Assembly (NCBI GenBank): GCA_944990035.1
Contig: CALYLX010000126.1
Location: 310,001 to 374,000 of the forward strand
Reading direction: 5' to 3'
DNA length: 64,000 nucleotides
From: Clitopilus passeckerianus
Lineage: Eukaryota > Basidiomycota > Agaricomycetes > Agaricales > Entolomataceae
The notes under the pieces were generated by a model. It was not told where the DNA came from. It was given only the letters and a program-made list of their open reading frames with translations, and did not search any database. The translations under genes and the position numbers were made by a program. Of this stretch, positions 23,059 through 37,909 are shown piece after piece; position 1 is the first letter of the stretch, and each line of letters opens with the position of its first letter.

Positions 23059-24310
23059 TTAATCGGAGAAGTCCATATCCATATCATCGTCGCCCATGTC
23101 CGTAGAACCTCTGTCATCTCCCAAAAACCTGCCAAGCGGAGGAAGTACCTCAGGTGGAAGAGGCGGCGACGAAGCAGGCGGAGGGGGAGGCTCTGCTGGT
23201 AAGGGAGGGGGCTTTGTTGGAGGTGGAGGCGGCACCTCACTCGATCCTCCGAAAGCTCCAGGGCATCTCCAGGGCGGCGTCTTTGCTTTACCTCCGGAAA
23301 GAATATTCTCCCAAAGTTGCTGGCGATCTTGGGTAAACGTAGCGCTACCTCTGTGGGAGATGGGAGGGAGCAGTGAACCGTTGTATATCGGGAGGAGATG
23401 AGACGCAAAATGCGAATCTGGGTATTTAGCCCATCGGGTCGTGGCTTGCTCTAGGGTATCGAGCACCTCCTCGTCCAAGGTCGGAGAATCAGACCCGAGA
23501 TCACTTTGTCGTTCATCCGAGGTGATAACTAGCTCTGCAGTGTCTCCTGTAGTGCGAACACCTTCAGGGAGTAGGTGAGATATCTCGTCATCCGTAAAAA
23601 AATTCTTCATCGTCCTGAATATCCAAAATGAGTGCCTTGACATACTCTCTTGGATCTCGGCTCCCCGTCCAACCTCTAGGGTATCCCCAATTTGCCATAT
23701 TGGCTAACCATCCGGGATGTTGGTCTCCGATGGCCTCACGTAGCTCAGGCCCGCGTATTTCTCCTGGTTCAAATCGCTGAAGCCACGCCAATTTTTGCTT
23801 TCGCGACTCTTCAACAATGTGCAAGCGCTGAAATTCTTTGATTCCACGTAACTCCTGGTAAAAGTAGAAGTACTGGCGGGAGAGCGACACGACATCTCGA
23901 TCAATAGGAAGGGGACATGATGATAAGACATGTTCATGGGATCCACAATTGAAGCAACGGGAGGTTCCTAAACCTGGAGTTGGCGAGGAATCGGTATCCA
24001 GTTCCCCAAGTATATCCTCGGTGGCACGCTCATAAATGCCCCACTGTTCCTGTGGCTGAATGCATCCAATGTCGATGAAAAAGACATCAGGGTTCAGTCC
24101 TTGCTCCCTGCCGTAGTGTCCTTCTGCCATTGGTCGAGAGCTGGGATCACTGTGGAGGCATCCCACCGGCCCTTCGCGATTTCCTTCCCCTCTAGATGTA
24201 GGGCAGGAATCCAATACACGTATTTCTTCTTCCACCTTTCCTGACCTGGGTCCTGTATGTTTATCGTCTCCAATTGGAAGGGTCTCTAAACAGCCGTTGA
24301 GTTGATCCAT
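23059..24310 (-). CDS. ZCCHC8-like zinc-knuckle/PSP-domain protein, apparent frameshift
   Basis: ZCCHC8 is the scaffold of the nuclear exosome targeting complex in animals; fungal relatives combine one CCHC knuckle with a PSP domain. The first frame (24310 to about 23600) encodes a CCHC zinc knuckle (CFNCGSHEHVLSSC, with H and C at the expected spacing), then a helix, then the PSP domain (FEPGEIRGPELREAIG, WLANMANWGYPRGW). The frame runs into a stop just after DIQDDEEFF. A second frame beginning FTDDEISHLLPEG carries on to 23059 with a polyproline tract and an acidic DDDMDMDFSD end, as expected for the C-terminus of this family. The two frames meet at a run of seven A (plus strand 23596-23602). 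With six, the reading is continuous at about 415 residues. No intron of usable length fits. It shares a 483-bp divergent promoter with the next gene. Confidence 0.82.
23596..23602 (-). other. Homopolymer run at the apparent frameshift in the ZCCHC8-like gene
   Basis: Seven consecutive A on the plus strand (T on the coding strand) lie exactly where the PSP-containing frame and the proline-rich C-terminal frame meet. One base fewer restores a continuous frame. This may be an assembly error, a real null allele or slippage. Confidence 0.7.
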
Positions 24311-24793
24311 TAAAGAAGACGGCAGTTGCCTGGAGCGCGTACGTTTTGCCTGACTTTGGCTAATTCGGCTTTAGCGATCTATGAAAAACAATATGTAAAA
24401 TTGTATTAGAATGTTATTGGCAACCGCAGGCACTCACGTCGCACAGAGAGCAATTAGGACCAGAAAAGAGTGTTAAATGGGGCAAACGGACAGCACGAGC
24501 AGCCATTCTCCTTGCACCTCACTGTAAGGTTGACTCGACGGAGGATCGGATTCCGGGAACGGCGAACTTGCCAGCTTGACGTTTACGGTCACGTGATATT
24601 GCACCCTTTCTCGACCCTTGATTTCGGCTCTTCCGAATTGACGGTCCTGGTCGCTCTCGGCGACCTCGAGGCTTACAGAGGCAGTGACGAGACCAGGAGA
24701 GCCAAAGAAACATTTGACTCTCTCCTCCTCCCTCCAGATTGACGATTGAGGCATTCAGGTCAATGCCCTAGGATGGCTCTGCCTGCTCCTGCA
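24311..24793. promoter_or_regulatory. Divergent promoter region
   Basis: The 483 bp lie between the start codons of the ZCCHC8-like gene (minus) and the CCCH/ankyrin/AAA gene (plus). No coding potential is convincing. A TCACGTGA palindrome of E-box type lies at about 24589-24596 (within ggtcacgtgat). Regulation is inferred from position only. Confidence 0.45.
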
Positions 24794-27700
24794 TGGCGAG
24801 TAAAGTGTAAGGTTAATTGTCTATGGTTATCAAGAAAGGTACTGACTGAAGCCATTTTTCTAGCACGGCCGTGTCCTTTCTATCAACAAGGACGCTGTCT
24901 TTTCGCTGACTCCTGCAATTTTGTCCACTCTGCATCTGTGCAAAGGCTTCAAAGCGAACGAGCCTCGCCGCCTCCGCAAATAATACAAGGCTCAACGCCT
25001 GAACCCACCGTTCATTCACCGCAATCCGCTCGTTCACCTCCACGCTCTCCGCGTACTGCTGGCATACTTCTTGCGCTCAAAGGAGTCATTGCTGACGATC
25101 CTGATGACATTCTTGATGACGATACGAACAAGATTCCCTCACAAACACCGCCTTCCAGCCGTGTCTTAACCGAATCCACGAATACCGTCCTTGCAGAGAA
25201 CAACCCTAAAACCATTGTTACTCCGACTATCAAGGGGATAGACACCAATCGGGAGCCTGAGAATCTTCATGACGAGAATTCACCTTTCGTTCAACCCAAC
25301 GAAGCCCACATGCGGCCTGTAATACGTACCATACAGAGCTCTCCAACCGAGCCTGGTCAGGAGAACTTCTCTCCAGCGAGGACCGTTGATCTGCTTTCGC
25401 CAGTCGATTCGGTCAACCTCAAGTTGATGACCTTCAACTTAGGAAGCCCTCGCACACTGCCAACATGTGAGGAGGAAGTCATAGACTCGGGTTTTGCAGA
25501 GACGTTCCCAATTTCATCCCGACAGGCTCCTTCTGCGCCTTCAAGCCCGCTGAAAGCAACATTCGGTGTACTGTCCTCCCCCTTTGCCAGCCCCGCTTCA
25601 CGAGTCTTGTCACCTCGTCTTAGCGCATTCATTGGCCACTTCCCCAGGATGCCAACGAGGATGAACATATATCCGACGCCAGCTTGGACTCTCCGACGGG
25701 TCGATATAGCCGCGAAATTCATGGCTCGGAAGAGTATGTGGTGATAGATGATAGCTTCGAAGCCGAATCCTTCGAAGCCCATCTGTATGCGGTTGAAAGT
25801 CATCAACGACTGCAAGCGCTGCAGCCTGACAGAGAGGAGGAAGAGACAAACAGAGAACACATATCGCCAGAAGTTCAGCAAGTCGGGAACTACGAAAACA
25901 ACGTTGTTGGAAACAGCATATGTGCGAGCCGTCATTCCAGTGGCTCTGTTTCGCCTTCAAAAGCAGAGGGCGGCGATGTAATCTTCGAGCATTCTTCCCC
26001 CCTAGCGCTGGCTCCCTCCATCTCTCGATCAAGTTCTCAAGACGAGGGTGGAGAAGCACTATCTTTTAGTGACTTATTCGTCAGTAACGCGGCTATGGAA
26101 TCCCAGACCACGGTTGACTTTGACGACGCCGAAGGCGAAAACAGTCCTTTGGGACTAATATATGCGGAGTATTCAGACTCTCCGCATTCACTTGACCAGG
26201 AAAAGGCCCTCGATTCCCCGTGCGAGGCAATCAATGCACGCTCTCCTGACCTTGGACCCATGCCGTCGCCATTCTCGCCTGTAGCCCCACAAGAAGCTTC
26301 CCCGATTCCTCAAGATTTTTTGGTCGAGCAGGAGGCTTCACTGCTACCTAGCCCTGTTAGCTCACCTGCAATTGCCCACAACGGATCATCATCTTCGCAA
26401 CAGGAAAAGTCGTCTTTGGACCACTCTGTTTCCGTATTTTCACCTGCAACACCCAGTGTAGGGCAACATTTGCAAGAACAGCGCCCATCCCCGTCAATGG
26501 GCTTTGAAACTTTCTTCTCTAGAGAGGACGACGAGGAGCGACGAGAAGAAGATGTTGGAGAAATGAGAGTGTTCAATGACTCTCTTAGCCCTCTTCCATC
26601 CCCTCCTTTATCATATGCAAAATCTCCCTCCCCAGTGCCACCCGTTCAGGAACAGCTGAGGCCAATTCCAGCTCCTTCAGAGTCTTCAATGTCGATGTCT
26701 GCTTTATCACCTCCAATCGGCCTTCGACCTAGCTCCTCACACTCCGGGGCATCCCGCTCCATTCCAACAGCCGATAGCCTTGTTCCCGGTGTCGCTGACC
26801 CTCATACATCACGGAAAGTACCATTTGGGTTCCGCCATTCTGTCTCCGTAAGTTAGCTTCTGCTTCTACACCTCGTCCCTCCCTTCTAACTATGGATTCC
26901 CAGAAACGGCTTAGCAAGTCCGCTGTCCCGTCGAGACCTGTATCTATTCTTCAACCACCTCTAACATCTCAAAGTGAAGGAGTCTTCTCTTCTGAGGAGG
27001 CGGCTACCTCCCCTACTAATCCTAATCCAAGTGGTTTGAGACCACTTCGCCTCGTACGTTTATGTGAAAATATAGAGCCTCGCATACTAACGGTTATTTT
27101 CAGTCTCTTGTTACCGGTCCCTTTTCCGCTCCATCGTACAATACCAGTTTTCCTGTTAACTCGTCTCGTAATTCCAGTGAGTCTGACTGGTCTGCAACCT
27201 CAAGCAAATTTTGGCTAATTGAACTATGCCCACTAGTTAGATCTCAACGTGAATCTCTCGCATCATTATCGGCTTCGCATGTATCAATACACAATCGTTT
27301 GGTATGTCCCTTTCAATGCCATTGACTTTCCGAGCTCACCTAGTTTTAGCTTTCGCTTTCTCGCACCTCAATCATACCCGAACAAGGCACCAATACCAAT
27401 ATATCCCATGACGACTTTGCCTCTCCTCTTTCCTCGTATTCCATTGCCCGCCTGAAAAACTTCGATGATCCTCGGACAGCACCTCTTGCTCAATCCTCTT
27501 CTTGGCTTCATACGGTTGAAGAGGGGCCAAGCCCCACGGTCGAGAGCCCAGTCAACAACCGGGTTCCTTCGCCACTACAGGACGTGGAAGAAGACACCGA
27601 ACGGGAGTCTGCAGACCAAGTCTTCCCTCTCCCTCTCCCTTCACTGTTACTCCTCGCTCTGCTTCGGCTCAGCAGGTCCATCGGCCGCCGATGTACGCAC

Positions 27701-29245
27701 TTGGCACACCAAAACCCACGCTCATGTTCGCAATTGCCAGTGATGACGTCGGTCAAGTTAGAGAAGTCCTAGAAAGCGGAGATGTGAATCCTAATGAAAC
27801 TCTCGGGCCCCAATCTGCGCTCGAATTTGCACTCACCAATGACCAACTCACGAACAAGATGGAGATAGTCAAGACGCTTCTCGCTTTCGGGGCAGATCCA
27901 AAGGCCCTGCATGCAAAACCCTCGGTGTCTCCCCGATCTACAGGGTCAGCTGGCCCAAGTAGTCCTGCGAAGGCAGTCTCATCGCCACCAAAAGCTCTGA
28001 TGGACGCTATAGATCCCGCTACAAGGTCCGGTCTTCTTAAACACACTCTGAGTTTCCGGCTGACAGACATTACCTGACAGATACTACGTCGAAAGAGCCG
28101 AGGCATCAAGTACTCGCCGAACTTCAGCACTTATCCACAGATCATTCTTCCGGCCTCTGACTCGGGTTCGTTACGAGTTAATTGGTCAGGATCGTGCCCT
28201 CGAGGAGCTCTTCAAAGTCCTGAGTATACATTCTCGTCAACTGTCATCTACACCAATTGTTGTACTTCTATGTGGTACGTCTCCTATTCTTCGATTCGTG
28301 CGATGGGCTAATCGAAGTTTGCAGGACCAAGCGGACACGGAAAAAGCCTTCTGGCTCGTAAATGTAAGCTTATTGGTGACCAGGAACTACCCCAAAACTA
28401 GGCTGACGTTTGCTGTATTTAGTTGGCACTCTTCTTGATGTACCGACGCATACTGTAAATATGACGGCCCTGGATTCAACACAAGACCTCTGGCGTTCGT
28501 ATTCTATGAGTCCCTATGAGGTATGTGGCGTCTGGAAATTCCGTGTCTGCCTGATTCTTATCCGATGTTCAGACGCCCAGTATGTGCACATTAGCCGAAT
28601 TCTTAATCAACAACGAAGGCAAGCGTTGCGTCGTTGTTTTAGATGTGCGTACTGTCGCACCCACTTCCAAGCTGCACGTGGCTGACGTATCACTCACAGG
28701 AGATTGAGAAGACTCGGGATGAAAAGACACTATGGTCACTCCTTATGCCATGGGAACTTGGCCGATGTACTTTTGAGGCAAATGGACGACCGGTTGACTG
28801 CCGTAACGTTGTGTGGTTGGGAACCTCCAATGTTGGCCACGATTTGGTTCTCGAGCATCACCAAGCCCGACCTCAGCCAGATTTGCCAGTGACAAGAGAG
28901 GAATATATTGACCTCATGGGCTTATTGCGTCCGAGAGTGTCCCAACGCCTTGGTGTAAGTTCCCGCCAACTATTACGGCCTTGAGTAACGCCTCTGATAG
29001 TCATTTGACAGGCTTCTATTCTTTCACGAGTTACATCAGTTCTCCCTTTCGTGCCATTTACCACCGAAGAGAAACGCGCAATCTGCTACGAGGCTCTTCA
29101 CGCTACGGGAGGAGACATTATCAGGTTGTTGTCGAAGGATATTGTTGGTTCCATGGTCGACAAAGCGCTTGACGACTACATTGCTGACGAGGGTGCGAGA
29201 TCCCTGCATAGAGCTGTATCTAATCAATTGCTAGACAATATCTGA
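24794..29245 (+). CDS. CCCH zinc finger / ankyrin / ClpB-type AAA+ ATPase
   Basis: Exon 1 is only ATGGCGA (24794-24800); exon 2 starts at 24864 and gives the N-terminus MATRPCPFYQQGRCLFADSC, a C-x7-C-x5-C-x3-H zinc finger. About 900 residues of Ser/Pro-rich, acidic, probably disordered sequence follow over several exons. Near 27690 comes an ankyrin-like region (LMFAIASDDVGQVREVLESG, KTLLAFGADP). Next is an AAA_2-type ATPase domain with Walker A GPSGHGKS (split by introns at about 28271), Walker B RCVVVLDEIEKT, and the ClpB-like C-terminal small domain (ADEGARSLHRAVSNQ) just before the stop. The ankyrin plus ClpB-like order resembles animal CLPB/SKD3, a disaggregase. The zinc finger at the start points to RNA binding. 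Junctions near 25620 and 27590 are uncertain, so two genes (24.8-27.5 and 27.7-29.2 kb) remain possible. Confidence 0.75.
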
Positions 29246-29566
29246 TTGCTTCATATTCAATACCGCCTGAAAACTACCGTATTTTAGCCCATTTAGGTGA
29301 CATCGTGATCTTCTCTTGTACCTCTCATCCCATCAATCGTTCGTTGCTGCCTCCTCTGACCAATATTTGGATGCAGTAGCGATGAGACAGGTACTGGACA
29401 TACGATCATCTGGTTTCCAGAGCTTCGGCATCAAATTTGAATCATTTATACTAGTTGGCCCGCCACCAGATGGCTTCCTTCCTGTCCCCCTCCCATTCTG
29501 CTGGAAGGGCTTTACATCCTCAGTCCACTCCTTTTCTCATTCCACCTCCCGAGGATTGTACTGATC
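29246..29566. other. Short intergenic region
   Basis: These 321 bp follow the AAA+ gene. An alternative ATG at 29470 opens a Ser/Pro-rich frame that overlaps the start of the next gene in another phase. I could not join it by splicing, so it is recorded only as a possible upstream exon. Confidence 0.4.
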
Positions 29567-30637
29567 ATGCACGGTCGCCGACATACTCCCAGACGTCTCA
29601 ACTCACTTGAGCATCGTTCTCCCGCCATCTTGACAGACGCGGAAGCTATTCTGATCGAAAGCGACTCCAGCACTGAGAGTGAGGCAGTGGCCGGCAAACT
29701 TCCTGTGAACAAGAACGCAGTCATTGCTATCTGTTCTGCACTAGTGGCCGTCGTCTTGATATGTGAGTTGTCAACTCGTCTGATCGATCAAATAACTGAG
29801 CTATCGGTTTGTACTTCAGGTATCGCTGTCTACAAGTATAGGACACGTCGCTCTCGCAAGCCGGATCACAGCTCTCTAGCGGGGAAAGTTCTTGTGCAGA
29901 GGGAGTACCGCACGGACTCCCCCGACCATTTCTCCGCGTACTCAGAGAAACCTGAGAAGATTGCGTCTCGTCCAAGCGATGACCACGTTGGATGGGTTCC
30001 TCAAATAAAGGCGTTATCTGGCAGCCCCATACCTCCCCCTCAACCAGCTGTCACAGTCAAAAGCAAGACCAGGGAAGCTCAATTCGCCATTGTCACTCTT
30101 ACAGAGGACGATATGGAAGTAGCTCGTACACCCCCACCTGTCTACGCTCCATCTACTCCGAAGTTGAAGCAAAAGAACCTTGGTCGGGACATTCTTCCTG
30201 TCCCCACCTCACCATCGATGGAATTCGAACCCATACCTCTTCCATCTCCACCCCCTTCCAATCACCGAGCATCGAGCTTGGAACCTCCAAGGGGACAGAC
30301 CACTACAGCCTCGCCTCCACACAGCCCAAACGCCGACGAGGCAGCAGCAGTCAAAGACAAGCGGTTACCCCGCCTGATGAATGTCATCACGACATTTGCC
30401 CCAACATTGGCCGACGAGCTTCTGATTAAAATCGGAGAAACAGTTCGCTTGGTTGAAGAGTACAACGATGGGTGGTGCCTTGTCCAACGCGTTGGCAAGG
30501 TCGATGCACCGAAAGGCGTCGTACCCCGTTTCTGCCTCGAGGAACGCCGCGGCGTCGTCCCTATCATAACCGCGAGCACCCATGTCCGCAGGAAAGCCTC
30601 CACAGGCTCAGTGAAATCATACTGGTCGCCAAGTTAA
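29567..30637 (+). CDS. Single-pass membrane protein with C-terminal SH3 domain (Fus1-like)
   Basis: Two exons, 29567-29762 and 29820-30637, join in phase across a 57-nt intron. A membrane segment (NAVIAICSALVAVVLICIAVY) spans the junction and is followed by a basic stop-transfer stretch (KYRTRRSRK). The cytosolic part is Pro/Ser-rich, with several PxxP patches, and ends in an SH3 domain (LADELLIKIGETVRLVEEYN, DGWCLVQRVG, GVVPRFCLEE). The extracellular N-terminal part is short, with no clear signal peptide. The layout of one membrane helix plus SH3 is shared with yeast Fus1 and with many basidiomycete proteins of unknown role. A second protein of the same design is encoded at 40.6-41.8 kb. It probably scaffolds signalling or actin at the membrane; this is inference. 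The start could lie further upstream. Confidence 0.8.
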   Translation: MHGRRHTPRRLNSLEHRSPAILTDAEAILIESDSSTESEAVAGKLPVNKNAVIAICSALVAVVLICELSTRLIDQITELSVCTSGIAVYKYRTRRSRKPDHSSLAGKVLVQREYRTDSPDHFSAYSEKPEKIASRPSDDHVGWVPQIKALSGSPIPPPQPAVTVKSKTREAQFAIVTLTEDDMEVARTPPPVYAPSTPKLKQKNLGRDILPVPTSPSMEFEPIPLPSPPPSNHRASSLEPPRGQTTTASPPHSPNADEAAAVKDKRLPRLMNVITTFAPTLADELLIKIGETVRLVEEYNDGWCLVQRVGKVDAPKGVVPRFCLEERRGVVPIITASTHVRRKASTGSVKSYWSPS

Positions 30638-31040
30638 ACCGGGATGCCCCGACATGAACTTCTCATGCTTGTTGAAGCCCCCCCCCACGCTCCTTACGAT
30701 AACTTATATCACCTAGTTTCGCTTCATCCACTCGCTTTTTCATTCTTTTCTTGGAACTTCTGGTTCATTTCCACCCCGTTATTTATAGCTTGGGTCAACT
30801 ACCCAATCCTCGTTCTCTGCCTCTGACCTCAGAGGTTGGAATTGTATTACCTGTTTGATACGGTTGTGCTTTCACATGTCAGGACTCTTGATGCAGGAAA
30901 CTTCTCCCAGTCCGGCTGTACAAAATATAATTTGATTGCCGTGCATTGAAATGAGTGGAGGTCAAGCCGTGAATTGCACGTCAATGAGTGTGTAGATTAT
31001 GACAGTAGATATTAGGCAAATATTCTATTGCAGGGCGACA
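30638..31040. other. Convergent intergenic spacer
   Basis: The 403 bp hold the 3' untranslated regions of the SH3 protein gene and of PAM17, which converge here. A run of nine C occurs at about 30678. No gene is seen. Confidence 0.5.
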
Positions 31041-31895
31041 TTACTCTTCAGGCAAAAGGGCCTTCCTCTTATACTTGCCCTGGTCCCTCAACCACTGTAG
31101 AAAGTCGGTTTAGACTATGAGGAAACTTGGGGAGGTCATTGAGTACACACCTGTCTATATTGATGCAGGGAACCGATTTTCTCGCCTACAAACTTGTTTG
31201 AGTACGACTTCCAAACTCTGTAAAGGCTGCGAACACACCGTAATAATCGGGGACAGGCTGGGTTGGGCTTTGTAGACTGGCGTCTACCCTGTTTCTTGCT
31301 ATCCTATGATAGAACTCCTTATCCATTGCATCAACAAAGGCGAGTTTGTTCTGATGCTTCATCCTCCAGAGGGAAGATCCAATGGAAGGACCAACTAAGG
31401 CGCCCATACCTAGTGCAGCATGAGGGGGCCAAGCAATAATTGACCAAGAACAAACATACCAACGCAAGCAGCTGTGCAGATGCCATAGAAGAAGAAAGGG
31501 TCAATGCCCTGTGTTAAAAGGTTAGAATAATAGCTATTCATGAGGAATTGGCAAGTACCATGATAGGTTTAAGAGGGTCCGTTTCCAGGTTTCCAAAATA
31601 TGTTGCGCCTCCGAAGAGACCAAGCAATGCACATGGAACGGTTGCAACCTTGACACTGTTCAGCATGAGGGATAAAATGCCTAACATACCCACTCACTGT
31701 TTGCCACCGCCTCTTACTGCCTCTGATTGCTAGGTATTCCTGCCAAGTTAACCGTTCGGTTTGGGATGCTTCCGCGAGTCTCCGTGTTGTGGTCGAAAAT
31801 TTTGAGCGGAAGGACAGAGGGACTGTGGTTGATTTCTGGTGCTGCATGCATCGTGTAGAGAGACCAATTGGCCGCATAAGTTTGGTACTGTTCAT
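31041..31895 (-). CDS. PAM17: PAM17, presequence translocase-associated motor subunit
   Basis: Pam17 is an inner mitochondrial membrane protein that helps organise the import motor at the TIM23 channel. The first exon starts at 31895 with a presequence-like N-terminus rich in Arg, Ser and Thr (for example SFRSKFSTTTRRLAEAS). It continues with the family signature LTWQEYLAIRGSKRRWQ. Spliced on in phase are VATVPCALLGLFGGATYFG with NLETDPLKPIM, then DPFFFYGICTAACVGMGALV and GPSIGSSLWR (two membrane helices), then the matrix part ending YRQWLRDQGKYKRKALLPEE. Five exons with introns of about 45-60 nt are inferred, giving roughly 205-210 residues, close to the family norm. It shares a 264-bp divergent promoter with the SNF2 gene. 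Confidence 0.9.
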
Positions 31896-32159
31896 CGTTA
31901 AAGGTCTCGAGTAGAGGCCCTTGCCTAAAGTTAAAACGACCGTCGAAACGCTTGAGCTGAATTAGGTAGCAACACGTGACTGTCGAGAAACGTTACTGCA
32001 GCACAGCCACTTCAGCGTTGCCGAGTAAAGGACTCATCGCATTCAGCCCAAGCGCAGATTGCGGACTCGGAGTCCTTGCCCATTTTACACCACATTGACC
32101 GAGGATAAAAGCATTGAATTGCAAACTTGGTGTCCCAAAGACAGCCCATACTGAACTGC
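31896..32159. promoter_or_regulatory. Divergent promoter region PAM17 / SNF2 gene
   Basis: The 264 bp between the two start codons must hold both promoters. It contains a cacgtg E-box at about 31973 (aacacgtgac). No TATA box is clear. Confidence 0.45.
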
Positions 32160-36604
<4,445 letters not shown>

Positions 36605-36972
36605 TCGTACTTTTCTGGCTCTCTCGAACCGCGTATGATGTTCTTACTGCGCCTGTAAATCTTAGAAGCAATACATAGCTTACGTCGAGTCATAAGAACG
36701 CGCATCGCACGCGCTTACGCGGACATAAATAACCTCAGGGTAAAAAGAAGAACCCAAATTTGTCCATTGGACCCTATTCGGTTCTCCACAGCTCCACAAA
36801 CGGTTAGTTCGGTTGTGAATTGAATGTGATGGACGCATTCAATCCATTTCACGGTTGTCAGGCGTTTGGCATAAAAGAATGGCGCAACATGCAGTTTGAA
36901 AGTTACCCTCTTCTTACCTCTCCTTCTTGAACGTCTTTCCCTCCTTTTTCGACGACCCCCCTAACAATCAAG
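36605..36972 (+). promoter_or_regulatory. Promoter of the Knh1-like gene
   Basis: An ataaaag TATA-like box lies at 36871-36877, about 100 bp before the ATG. It is followed by a long pyrimidine-rich stretch (about 36909-36957, CT-rich), a pattern common ahead of strongly expressed fungal genes. The rest of the interval shows nothing coding. Confidence 0.5.
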
Positions 36973-37550
36973 ATGTTCGCCTCTGTCTTTACCACCGTCG
37001 CTCTTTCTCTCGTTTCTCTCGTCCAAGCCGCTCCCACTGTTATGCCCCGCCGTGTAGAGGATGTCTTTGTTCCTCAGATTTATCAGCCAAATGAGAACAC
37101 TGTCTGGACCACCGGATCCATCCAAACTGTGGTCTGGTATGTTATTTTACTTCGTTTGGCCACAGTTCCCTCACTCATATTAATACCATTTGAAGGGAAA
37201 CTTCTCATGCCCCGGTCAATATCTCAAACGGCGCTTCTGTCGTTTTGAATGAAGGACGTGAGTCTGATATGATCAAGCGAGCAATACATATCTCTGATGC
37301 TGATTTTCCGCTCCAGCCATTGGCAGCTCTGGAGGCAAAGTTCTTGCAGAGGGCTTCAGCCTTCGTGATGGAAAGGTGAACGTGACAGTCCCCCACGTTC
37401 TTCCTAGGAAATACACCATCACCCGTGAGTACTATCGCCAGTCTTATCCTCTTCTCGGTCTTTAACTAGTTTTCCAACGCAGTCTTCGGCGATTCCGGCA
37501 ACATGAGCCCTGCCTTCGAGATCGCTCTCGACCTTACCCACAAAGCTTAA
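36973..37550 (+). CDS. Small secreted Kre9/Knh1-like protein
   Basis: Four exons join in phase to a product of about 125 residues. The N-terminal 20 residues form a clear signal peptide (MFASVFTTVALSLVSLVQAA). The mature part starts with VFVPQIYQPNENTVWTTG and TVVW, the pattern of the Kre9/Knh1 N-terminal domain (Ser-Thr-rich GPI-anchored family, beta-sandwich). It continues with SGGKVLAEGFSLRDG, VTVPHVLPRKYTIT and LFGDSGNMSPAFEI. The family is tied to cell-wall beta-1,6-glucan assembly in yeast; basidiomycetes have many short members of unknown role. Unlike many relatives, this one ends soon after the domain, with no Ser/Thr-rich stalk or GPI signal, so it should be freely secreted. One potential N-glycosylation site (NVT) is seen. 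Confidence 0.82.
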
Positions 37551-37909
37551 GCTGTATCTTAATACTGTCATTAACTATTATGTACATCTCATGTACGGTG
37601 ATGCGCTTGGACACTTTCACGGACCTCATACACGGACTTACACTAGTACTCGTTTGACTGTATTGTAATAATGTAGTTCAAACTCATGGACAATGGACGT
37701 TTTTGGTTTATAATGGTTGTAATTATCATGGTACATGCAAGTGGGCACCCTGATGGTGCGTAAGGACAGCGCGAAAGCGATATACGCGACAGAGAAAGAG
37801 GATGTATGTATGCTTGGTGTGAATGGTGAGGAGGTATGGTATGGTATACAAAGTGTCCTTCAAAATGGTGTCCCTGGATGCCATGGAGTGAAAGTCATTG
37901 AAAATGCAA
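37551..37909. other. Convergent intergenic spacer
   Basis: The 359 bp lie between the Knh1-like gene and the stop of the minus-strand F-box/WD40 gene. No gene is seen; both 3' untranslated regions should be here. Confidence 0.5.

Noticed and set aside
23160..23230. Purine-rich GGAGGC/GGTGG repeats as a possible microsatellite or regulatory repeat
   Set aside because: They encode the polyproline tract of the ZCCHC8-like protein on the minus strand.
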